Assembly: GCA_011317545.1 (NCBI GenBank) | Contig: WUJK01000004.1 | Span: 372,001-436,000, forward strand | DNA: 64,000 nt | Origin: Coniella vitis | Taxonomy: Eukaryota; Ascomycota; Sordariomycetes; Diaporthales; Schizoparmaceae | Direction of reading: 5' to 3' | In this document: piece by piece, positions 54,501 to 64,000 of the stretch | Position numbering within the stretch: position 1 is the first letter of the stretch | Layout of the letters: the number at the start of each line of letters is the position of its first letter | The notes under the pieces: model-generated | Told to the model about the DNA's origin: nothing | The model's input: only the letters and a program-made list of their open reading frames with translations | Databases searched by the model: none | Program-made: the position numbers and the translations under genes

Positions 54501-57500
54501 TCACGGAGACGGTGGCCCAAGATGGCAGCCTTGAGTGCCGGATCGGCAGCGCTGCTCTTGAAGGTGACCTCGACCTTTGGAGACAAGGTCTTCTTGACAA
54601 CGTAGTGCAGCACGGCAGACATGGGCCGCTCAACGGAAACTGGGGCAGCAGCAGCAGTCACGGGAGCCGCTGCGGGTGCAGCGACAGCTTGAGGCTCTCT
54701 GGGCTCGGCCCACTTCATCCAGTAGTCCTTGAGGTCCCAGTTGTAGGCAGGCAGTGAGGATATGTGCTTCACCTGGTTCTTGGTAACAGCCGGCTCATGC
54801 ACAGCAACCCAGTCAATGTCCACACCCGCCTTGTACAGAGTGGCAAGAGACTTGGAGACGCCGATCCAAGCAGTGTCCTTGGCACTCTCAAGAGTGGAAG
54901 CAATGCGATCAATGGGAACGCTGAGCGTGGCCTGCACAAAGGAGCCCAGGACACGGCTTGGGCCGACCTCAAGGAAGACAGGGTTCTTGAACTTCTCGGC
55001 AACAACATTCAGAGCACCTGCAAAGTTGACCTTCTCTCTGGTCTGGCGCATGAGGTACATCTCGGCAATCATGCCAGGCTTGTCAACAACCTCTGCGGCC
55101 AGGGTAGAGACGAGTGGCACCTTGGGTGGGGAGTAGACGACGCCACGAGCAAGAGCAGCAAAGTCATCCAAGACAGGGTCGATCTGAACGGAGTGGAAGC
55201 CGTAGGGGACAGACAGTTCCTTGGACCGAATTGCTCCGCCCTCGGCCTTTTCGAGCTCAGCCTTCAGCAGGGCAATCTCGTCAGCAGTACCGGATACAAC
55301 CGTAGCCTTGGGGCTGTTCTGGCAAGCAACCTCGCAACTCGAAAACTTGTTGACATACTCCTCGACCTTTTCAACGGATGCAAATACACTGAGCATGGCA
55401 CAGTCACCAGGGACACATCGCTCAAGAACCAGCTGGGCCCGCTTGCCAACGAGGAAGAGCACGTCGGTCAGAGAAAGGACTCCAGAGACGTGAAGAGCGG
55501 CGTACTCGCCCAGTGAGTGGCCCATGACAGCAGCAGGTTCGACACCGGCAGCTCTCCAGAAGGCGGCGAGGGCAATTTCGAGAGCCACGACAGCCAGCTG
55601 GGTCTGTGCAGTGTCCTTGGTCGACATGTCAACCTCAGAATCGGTGATAATGTCAAGGAACTCGGGAAAGTTGTTCTGTCTGCAGATAGATGCGCACAAG
55701 TCTAGAATGTTACGGAAGGCGGGCGACGTCTGGTACAGCTCGGCACCCATGCCAGCGTAGTGAGAGCCTTGGCCAGTGAACATGAAGACGACAGGGGCGG
55801 GGGTTGTCTTTTCGGCCTTGGTCTCCGCCTTGATATCAGCGTCCAGCTTGCTCACAACCTCCTTGATGGACGTAGCAGAGAACGCTGTGCGCAGAGGGTA
55901 GTGTATTCTGCGCGCCGTGAGAGAGTAGGCAAGATCCTCAATGCGGTAATCATCCATGCTGGCACGGAGGAAGTTGAGCAGCCGCTTCTTGTTCTCGGTG
56001 TGTGAAAGGGGCGTCTTGGAAGAAATCGTAATAGTGTGGCTGCTGCGAGCATCGGCATCCTTCTCAACAGGCTTGGGGTGGTCCTCAATCAGCAGACATG
56101 AGTTGCCACCAGAAGCGTCAAAGTTGTTGAGAATGATGCGGCGGCGCTTCTCGGCAGAGTACTTGAACTCGACCCTCTGACTGGGGATATCGATTTTCAG
56201 TGCCTTGAGGTCGGGGAACTTGGGGTTGAGCTTGTGCGGCATGTTGGCAACCGGGGGCAGGAACTCCTCCTGGATCGAGAGCACGCACTTCAGCAGCGAG
56301 GCAATGCCGGCGGCTGCCTCGGTGTGACCGACATTGGCTTTGACGGCACCGACGCGGAGAGGCTCCTTGTCGCCCTTGGCACGCTTGAATGTGCTGGCGA
56401 CGGCAGTCATCTCGGCCAGGTCTCCAACTTGTGTGCCCGTGCCGTGCATCTCCACGTAGTTGATCTCCTCGGGAGCGACCTGGGCCTTGCGCAACACCTG
56501 GCGGAACAGCCTCTCCTGGGCGCCGGCGTCTGAAGTCGTGATTGAGGTGGCATTTCCGGCGTGGTTGCGTCCAGAACCCGCAATGACAGCCAAGACATTG
56601 TCGTTGGAAGCAAGAGCATCCTCGAGGCGCTTCAGCACAACGCATCCGGAGAAGTCACCGCGGCAGTATCCGTCTGCATCGTCGCGGTAAGTCTTGCAGT
56701 TGCCGGTTGTGCTCAAGACACCAGCCCTGGAGAGGGCAGAGAAGGTGTGAGGGGAGCTCATGACAGTGCTACCACCAGCCACAGCCATATCGCACTCCCG
56801 AGAGAGCAGCTGGTGGCAAGCCATGGTTATAGCAGATGCAGAGGATGCGCAGGCGCTGTCGACCTGGTACGTGGGGCCCTCCCACTTGAAGTGGAAATTG
56901 ACTCTGCCTGGGCCGAACGCCTTCTGCATTCCCTGCATGTTGTAGGCATCGCAGCCAAGCTGGTGAATGTTGGCTCTCCAGTCATCCACGCTCTGACCGA
57001 AAAAGGCACCGATCCGGTTGGGGTCAGTGATTCTGGTCCTGCCAGCGCTATAGCCCGACATTTCGAGCGCTTCATACACACACATCAGCCAGAGACGGTG
57101 GCAAGGCTCCATGAGCAGAGCCTCTCGCTGTGAGATGTTGAAGAAGCGGGCATCAAACGCGCCAGGGCGGTCAATGAAGCAACCGTGGCGGGCATTTGTC
57201 GTGCATCGGCCCTTGTGTGTAGGACTGAAAAACTCGTTAATGTCCCACCGATCGGCGGGTATCTCCTTGTGTACATCTTGACCAGTAATGACGATGCGCC
57301 AAAAGTCTGAAAGGTCCTCGGCACTGGGGGAGCGTCCTGCAATACCAACAATGGCGACCTTGCCGGACTCGATCGAGGGCGATATTGGGATTGTCTCGGG
57401 AACCTGGTGCTCGTAGCGGATGGTGACGTCCTTGCCAGCAGCCTTGAACTGGTCCGCAACAAACTTGTCGTGCGGGCTGACGCCAATCACGTTGAGATCG

Positions 57501-58522
57501 ACCGACTTTGCAACTACCTTGGCAACACGTTCCTTGACCTCCTCGGTGATGTTGAAGGGCTTGCAGAGAATGGCCTCACAAGCTGTGCGAACAACGGATC
57601 TCCAAGTGCCGTTGGCCACAGGCAGGTCGAGCAACGGAGAGTCACCGACAACGCTGTCGAGCTCAGCGTCAGTCAGGTTCAGCGAGTGGTGCAGCGCATG
57701 AACGGCCATTTCCTGCTTGGTAAGGTTCTTGACGGCGGGGCATTGCTTCAAGACCTTCTCCAGAACCGAAGGAGGTCCAATAATTGTGCTCCAACCCTGA
57801 CCAATGACGGCTACGCGCACTTTCTTGATTTCTGGAATACCCTACAATGGAGTTAGCACAGCTTTTGCAAGCATTCAAGTATGACCATGACTTACCATGC
57901 TCCGTTGGAAGTTGTCCAGCGCGGTCTTGAGCTTATCGGCAGGAATACCGACCAGAGTCCAGCCCCAGTTGGCGGTTGAAATCTCAGTCGCTCTTGAGCG
58001 ATAGTAGGAAAAGACTTCCATTCTGCAAAGAACTCTTGTCATTTCCAGACTGGCCTCGTAGAACGAGTCAAAGTCTTGCGCAACCTCCAAGGCAGCAGTG
58101 TTCAACAGACCACCGCAGATCGGTACTGTCTCTGCATCCTGAATGAGACTTGGCTCCCGTTTCACGCATCTGGCAGATTTGTTAGCAAGTGGGGCTGTGC
58201 AAAGAGAGCAACACGTGCGAATAGCTTACTGCAGCAACAATGCTTGTCTCATGATAAACACCAGCATTCCGTGTGACATGCCAACGGGATCAGGCTTTGT
58301 CCGGTACTTGTCTGCAAGCTCCTGGAAGGTGTGGAACACCCCCATCGTTTCGCGAAGAGTTGACTCCCAGTGGATCATCTGCTCCTTGAGAATGGCAACA
58401 TTGTCGGCAAGGAAGGAAGCAAGCCATGGCTGGCTCTCGGCTTGCTTGTAGAGGTAGTCGATTCCTTGCACAAAGGGGTCGTTCTGGTCTCCGACAAGGA
58501 GAACAGTCTTTGTGGACCCCAT
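51598..58522 (-). CDS. Non-reducing polyketide synthase, SAT-KS-AT-PT-ACP-ACP-TE
   Basis: Four exons, 58522-58230, 58169-57896, 57841-51728 and 51657-51598, encode 2246 residues in phase. The SAT (about 1-350) has Cys116 in VPICGGLL, where the usual GxCxG begins with Pro, and a His-rich VHALHH segment at about 237. The KS (about 350-775) has Cys520 in VDSACASS, His655 and His695. The AT has Ser965 in GHSLGEYAA. The PT has His1299 (GHRLRDVPVCP) and Asp1483 (SDSLVHLAGF). Two ACPs carry Ser1665 and Ser1796 in LGVDS/IGIDS motifs, separated by a very acidic linker. The TE has Ser2042 (GGYSGG), Asp2069 and His2219. It extends a starter chain, probably from the divergent HR-PKS, then folds and releases an aromatic product. 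The last 20 codons lie in a separate exon that simple frame calling would miss. Confidence 0.93.
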
Positions 58523-60816
58523 TACGTATGGTTGTGAAGGCTAGAGCGAGCGGTAGAGAAAAGGAATGTCTATGGGAATCCAAGGGTCATTGGGGGTTAG
58601 GGCGGAAAGGAGAGAAAAATGGAAGAGATAGAAAGGATCGGTGGTGAGGCAAGGAATCAAGACCACGCAGGGAGAGGGATGGATTCCAAGGCGAAGTCTT
58701 TAATGATATTCTGACGGCCGACGACGGTGGAGCTGGCACAACTTAGCCGCCACCGGAGCAGATGATACACACACACGCACGCACACAGATCGCAGGATAC
58801 TGAGTGCTACTTTGTGTCTCGGGCTTCTTGGAGGCTCGAGTCGGGCCATCAGTATCGATAGGTCGTTGACGTTGATGAGGCGAATAGCCCGAAACGGCTG
58901 ACGGCTGTCGGGCGGTTGTTGTAAACGGTAGCATGAATTAGGAAGTTGACATCTCAGCTAATGTTGCTCGGAGGATTCGCTTGTCGGGACGCTAACCCCC
59001 AGGACTTCGCTGTCATAGCAGAAGTCCATAGACATGTTGATTTTTGTGCAGCTGTCTTGTGGGGACGGCTCGGCAAGTCTGAACAGATCAACTCGCGCGC
59101 GCGAAGGAGATGTAAGTCCCGAATTGCCCGTATCAACATCTCGGGACTTCTTAGCTGCAGGAGAGGTAATGAAACATCCGAGCTCAGGAGCAACCAGAAC
59201 ATGATGGGACCAGACGAATGGTCAACTTCCTTTCATGGAATCCAGATATGCTTATCGATTGGAACGGCCAGTGATTTGGCTGGTTGAGCCTAGCCGGGAC
59301 TTGGACCCTACTGCTGCTGCATGTTGTTGTCCTTGTTGGCGTTGTTGTTGTTGCTGTTGCAGCGTGCTGGTGTCACAGCGGATGTGGGCCTGAGATGGCT
59401 TGCACAGCAAGGTGAACGACACATCTAGGGTCTCATAGCCGTGAAGTCATGCGAGTAGAGGCTAAATTTGGGACGTAGATAGACGCGGATAGGCATGAAA
59501 GATCCACCTGGTGGCACAGCGCCAAGAAGTGTGTGGGGCTGCCGACTTGGTGGCCAACGGTTCATCGATACTGATATCCCGCGCAGCCAGCCACATGCTT
59601 ATTTTGGAAACGATGAGGCATCTGGAGATTGTCCGCGTGACCCTATCTGGAAGCTGGGCGCCCGCATCATTTCTTCAGTGTGAGCGCACCGGGAAACAAA
59701 GCGAAGACGAGGGCGTATCTAGGGACCCCATGGACCTTCGAGAAGGATCCCAAAGAAGCAAGATCTTCCTGGACACAGTCTTGGTCACCTCAGCTCAGCT
59801 CTCGCGAGAAGATATGCACGGTAAATCAACTGCACAATGTGCAAAATTGGCTTTACAGGTAGGCTGGGGCGTAAGCACTCACTGCAGCGTGTTGCCCAGC
59901 GGGGGTAAAGGTTGGTCACTTGAGAAATGTAAGTGAGCATGCCAAAGTACAGTGCGAGCAAGCGCCCTGTGTCAGTAGAGAAGCTGCTGTTGTACTGCGA
60001 GCTCTGATTGAAAGAGAAGCAGCGTCGACGGTCATAGTTGTGAAACCCACATCATAGTACATGATGCGCCAGCCAGACGCCTCAATGTCAATTGATGGGA
60101 ACGTTTGAAGTCAGACGCTCATAACCCGGACTCCCTGCGCCGATATTGACAGGGGACTTTGACAGGGGCCAATAAACATTCCACCCCAGGGCGTGTATGC
60201 AAAGCCGCATCAAGCTGCTCTAAAGCACACGCCTCCCCCACTCTGCGAAGGTGTGGACAGGGGTCCGAGGGTCTGCATCAACGAAAGATCCGAGAGGACC
60301 CACCCGAAGACGGGAGGTTCACCAGCCAGAGGGGGCTCAGGACAAACGGGGCGAGGTAGCGGAACATTGGGACGTCTTCGGGCTTCGAAAGTTCGGGACA
60401 TGTTGAGAGAGACATCCACGGCGACAGCGCAGCGCTCTGATAGACCAATTTGGGTAATGGGCGGACAGCGTGAGGCGAGGCCGTCGGCCGGCTCGACGGC
60501 GGGCAGAGGAAGGATTGAAATAGCTTCAACCTCCCTCGTCGAGACATGGCTCGTGTCTGGCCTTGGATCTCCAGTGTTCTTGTGAAGCATTCCCCTCAGC
60601 GATCGTCCGGTACAGCCTCATCACAACGCCTTCTCTCGTCCACTTTGGTAGCGCAAAGCACGTCAGAAGCGTCTCATTTGTGCCACGAACGCTCCGTCTC
60701 CAGCCCCTTCGTCACAAGACATCCAATCCTTCAATCGTTCCTTACGCCCAACTCGTGTCACGTGCAGCCGCAGCAGCATCTTTTCGACTTCTCGTCCCGC
60801 TCAATCCGCCGTCAAC
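58523..60816. promoter_or_regulatory. Divergent promoter of the PKS pair
   Basis: This 2.3-kb region separates the two PKS starts and has no convincing gene. TCGGGAC occurs four times (58984, 59116 reverse, 59141, 60393), and a close variant CCGGGAC at 59294. A CTG/TTG-rich microsatellite lies at 59311-59365. CGG-containing repeated sites are typical targets of Zn2Cys6 cluster regulators; the assignment here is inference. Confidence 0.6.
59114..59149. promoter_or_regulatory. Inverted repeat AAGTCCCGA-n18-TCGGGACTT
   Basis: A perfect 9-bp inverted repeat with an 18-bp spacer lies in the PKS divergent promoter. Each arm contains the TCGGGAC heptamer found elsewhere in the same region. The geometry suits a dimeric regulator, but no protein is known to bind it. 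Confidence 0.5.
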
Positions 60817-63800
60817 ATGTCGACCACTCCCAACGTTCCCTTGGCCATTGTCGGTCTGGCCTGCCGCCTGGGTGGAGATGCCACCAACCCGTCCAAGTTC
60901 TGGGACATGCTCAAGAACGGAAGAGGTATGTTTTGTGGCTTTTCTCATGTCGTCATTTCGTGTTGGCGAGGAGCGAGAGCGAAGACGGAGGTGCAATGCA
61001 AATGAGATCTTGGGATGGCGCATCTGGGCTTGCATTTGCAGGGTGGGGTTGGATTGGATCGGTGCGGGGTCTGGGGAGTTTATCCGAAGCCACAGTCACA
61101 GCCACAACGGCCGCGGATAGCACCCTAACCCTGGCATCCACACTCGGACCGCCTTGCCCTCCATCAACCTCCTTCGTGACTTTGACCGCACAGCCTGCTA
61201 ACAGCGACAAGATGCCCACTCGCCAACCTCTGACCGTTGGAACCCCGATGCCTTCTACCACCCCAACAAGAGCACGTTGGGCACCATCCCCACGCCCGGC
61301 GGGCACTTTGTCAAAGAGGATGTCTACGCCTTCGATGCCGCCTTCTTCAACCTGCCCGCGTCCGAGGCTGTCGCCATGGACCCGCGTCAACGCATGGCCC
61401 TCGAGGTTGCCTACGAGCTGTTTGAATCCGCTGGCATGCCCTATGAGAAGGTCAAGGGCTCGCAAACCGCCGTCTATGTCGGTGCTGGTCTGTCCGACTA
61501 CGAGGCCTCTATCCAGCGTGACCCCGAGTACGCTCCCAAGTACGCCTTGACTGGTGTGTCGCACGAGATTCTCGCCAACCGTATCTCCCACTTCTTTGAC
61601 ATGCATGGTCCGTCCATGACTGTTGAGACTGCCTGTTCCTCCTCGCTGGTCGCCATTCACTTGGCTTGCCAGAGTGTCCGCAACGGTGAGGCCGACATGG
61701 CCGTTGCTGGTGGTGTCAACCTTATTCTCAACCCTGAGATGACTATCCAGCTCAGCAACCTGGGCTTCCTGTCGCCCTTTGGCCACTGCCGATCCTTTGA
61801 CAACGACGGTGATGGATATGGCCGTGGTGAAGGTTGCGGTCTTATTCTTATCAAGAGACTCGCCGATGCCGAGCGCGACGGCGACCCCATCCGCGCTGTT
61901 ATCCGCGGTTCCGGTATCAACTCGGACGGTTGGACCCAGGGTATCACCCTGCCCAGCGTCGATGCGCAGGCTGCCCTGATTCGCGACGTCTACAAGAACT
62001 TTGGCCTCGACATGGAGAGCACCCAGTTTGTCGAGTGCCACGGTACCGGTACCAAAGCTGGTGATCCCGTCGAGGTCCGCGCCATCCACGAGACGCTGGG
62101 TTCCAAGGCCAGTGCTTCGCGCAAGCTGATTGTTGGTTCCGTCAAGCCCAACATTGGTCACTTGGAGGCTGGCGCTGCCGTCGCTGGTGTCATCAAGGGT
62201 ATCTTGGCCATGGAGAATGGCATGATCCCACCTCAGGTCTACCTCAACAAGCTCAACGAGGGTATTCCGTTTGACGAATGGAACATCCACGTGCCCCAGA
62301 AGCTGACTCCCTGGCCCGTCACCGACGTCAAGCGCATGTCCGTCTCGTCCTTTGCCATGGGTGGCACCAACGCCCACGTCATTCTCGAGGGTGTCGACAA
62401 GCGCAAGGGCCACCCTCTACTGACCAACGGCTCTGCTTCTGGTGGCTCCATGTTCTCTGGCAAGGAGCCTGTCCTGGACAAGAAGCGTCTCTTTACCTTC
62501 AGCGCCTCTGACCAGGCTGGTTTGGAGCGTGTTGCTCAGACGCTGGCCGACCACCTCGACAGCCTCGGCCCCACTTCTACCAACCCGGAGTACATTGCCA
62601 ACCTGGCCTACACCCTGGGCGAGGGTCGCTCCAAACTCAGCTGGAAGACTACCTGCATTGCCGAGAACGGCTTCGAGCTGCGCGAGAAGCTCGAGTCTCT
62701 CAAGGGTGCCAATGCTGTCCGTTCCTCTGGCGAGCCCCGTATTGGCTTCGTCTTCACGGGTCAAGGTGCCCAGTGGGCTGGTATGGGTGCCGAGCTGCTT
62801 GAACGCAAGGCCTTTGGCGAGTCCTTCCGCAAGTCTGCCGAGTACCTCAAGGAGTGCGGCTGCGAGTGGGACGCCATTGAGGAGCTGTGCCGTCCTGCGA
62901 GCGAGTCGCGTGTCTCTGAGCCCGAGGTGTCGCAACCCATGTGCAACATTCTCCAAGTTGCGCTCGTCGACGAGCTTCGTGCGTGGGGCGTGAACCCGTC
63001 CAAGGTTGTCGGCCACTCATCTGGTGAAGTCGCTGCCGCCTACGCCATTGGGGCTCTGAGCCACAAGGATGCCGTCACTGCTGCCTACTACCGTGGTCAA
63101 GCTTCTGGACTCATCAAGACCAAGGCCAGCCACCTCAAGGGAGGTATGATGGCTGTTGGTCTGGGCCGCAAGGAGGCTGAGAAGTGGATCGAGAAGGTTG
63201 ATGCCGGCACCATCATTGTTGCTTGTGTCAACTCCCCCGAGAGTGTTACCCTTTCTGGCGACATGGCCGGCCTGGACCAGTTGCTGCCCATGCTCGATGC
63301 CGAGAAGATCTTTGCCCGCAAGCTCAAGGTCGACGTTGCCTACCACTCCCACCACATGAGGGAGGTCATGTCTGATTTGCTGGGTTTCATCAACCACATT
63401 GACGGCCAGCGTCCTTCCAAGCAGGCCGCCAAGATGATTTCGTCCGTCACTGGCAGCGAGATTGACCCTGAGGAACTCGGTGGCCTCTACTGGGTCAAGA
63501 ACTTGGTCTCGCCTGTTCTCTTTGCCGATGCTCTCTTGGAGCTGGTCACCCCAGCTGACCCCGTCACCAACTCCGTTTCTGACAACACTGTCGACATGCT
63601 CATTGAGATTGGTCCCCACTCGGCTCTTGGGGGCCCTGTTCAGCAGATTCTCAATGGCGGTGGCATCAAGAATGTTGCCTACGGCTCCGTTCTCAAGCGC
63701 GGCAAGGATGGCATGGACACTGCCTTTGACCTTGCTGCCGACCTCTTCTGCAAGGGCGCCGACCTGAGCTATATGGGTGTCAACGAGGATGCCGACTGCA

Positions 63801-64000
63801 AGAAGCTTTGCGACCTGCCTCCCTACCCCTGGAACCACACCAAGACATTCCACGCCGAGAGCCGCATTGACATTGCCGCGCATATGCGCAAGGTTCCTCG
63901 CAAGTCTCTGATTGGCGCTCCTCTGCCAGCAATGGACGAGAACGAGCGCGTCTGGCGTGGCTTCCTGTCGCTGGAGGAGGAGCCCTGGATCCGCGAGCAC
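60817..64000 (+). CDS. Highly reducing polyketide synthase, N-terminal part (KS-MAT-DH...)
   Basis: Exon 1 is 60817-60925, followed by a 286-nt intron (GTATGT donor, GCTAAC branch, CAAG acceptor). Exon 2 runs from 61212 past the window end, so 966 residues are visible. The start MSTTPNVPLAIVGLACRLGG enters the KS directly. The KS has Cys178 (VETACSSS), His313 (ECHGTGT) and His353 (NIGHLEAG). The malonyl-CoA AT has GQGAQWAGMGAE, Ser639 in GHSSGEVAAA and YHSHHM. A dehydratase starts at about residue 930 (LIGAPLPAMDENERVWRGF), and the final residue His966 is the expected first residue of its HxxxGxxxxP motif. The methyltransferase, ER, KR and ACP domains should lie beyond. It is the likely supplier of a reduced starter to the neighbouring NR-PKS. 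Confidence 0.92.

Noticed and set aside
60546..61550. A 334-codon plus-strand frame across the HR-PKS start
   Set aside because: It is out of frame with the KS on both sides of the intron and is Ser/Pro/Arg-rich. The true frame begins at 60817 and needs the 286-nt intron.
60953..62413. A 486-codon open frame antisense to the HR-PKS ketosynthase
   Set aside because: It lies opposite a strongly conserved KS and its peptide is a mirror of biased codon use, with no domain of its own.
1..64000. tRNA, rRNA or other structured RNA genes
   Set aside because: A visual scan for T-loop and anticodon-arm patterns on both strands found no credible candidate; a covariance-model search would be needed to exclude them.

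Overview
The window is nuclear DNA of a filamentous ascomycete, most likely a sordariomycete and probably Hypocreales. The evidence is short 45-130 nt introns with GT(A/G)xGT donors and CTAAC/CTGAC branch sites, a fungal NR-PKS and HR-PKS pair, a BIM1/X325-type GPI-anchored protein, a Fic-type fungal protein fragment, and C-to-T / G-to-A decay of duplicated sequence that resembles RIP. Genus cannot be fixed from sequence alone.

Region 1 (about 1-14.7 kb) is a conserved housekeeping block. It holds Spt8 (SAGA subunit, minus), a STRAP-like WD40 protein (minus), Doa1/Ufd3 (plus), a BIM1-like copper-site secreted protein (minus), a DUF1993 protein (plus) and an SRR1-like domain protein (plus). 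I resolved exon boundaries for all of them by keeping the reading frame across consensus splice sites. An open frame of 153 codons continues in phase past the TAG stop of the STRAP gene.

Region 2 (about 14.7-42.7 kb) is a gene-poor, repeat-rich accessory segment. It holds an integrase fragment of a retroelement, a frame-shifted JmjC domain remnant beside it, a truncated Fic domain, a family of three related genes in which one copy is intact, one has lost its start codon and gained a stop by transitions, and one is truncated. There are also several small spliced-looking minus-strand genes, a perfect 24-bp palindrome, a 39-bp minisatellite that encodes a 13-residue repeat, a polypyrimidine tract of about 0.6 kb, and two recent tandem duplications.

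Region 3 (about 42.7-64 kb) is a secretion and secondary-metabolism segment. It has a small secreted protein, a DHA1-type MFS transporter with a very long cytosolic N-terminus, and a divergent polyketide synthase pair. The pair is a complete 2246-residue NR-PKS (SAT-KS-AT-PT-ACP-ACP-TE, minus) and the first 966 residues of an HR-PKS (KS-MAT-start of DH, plus), which runs off the window end. They share a 2.3-kb promoter. In known fungal pathways with this arrangement, the HR-PKS makes a reduced starter chain that the SAT domain of the NR-PKS loads, extends and cyclises into an aromatic product such as a resorcylic acid, alkylresorcylate or resorcylic/dihydroxyphenylacetic acid lactone. The MFS protein is a possible exporter. 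The product itself cannot be named from this window.
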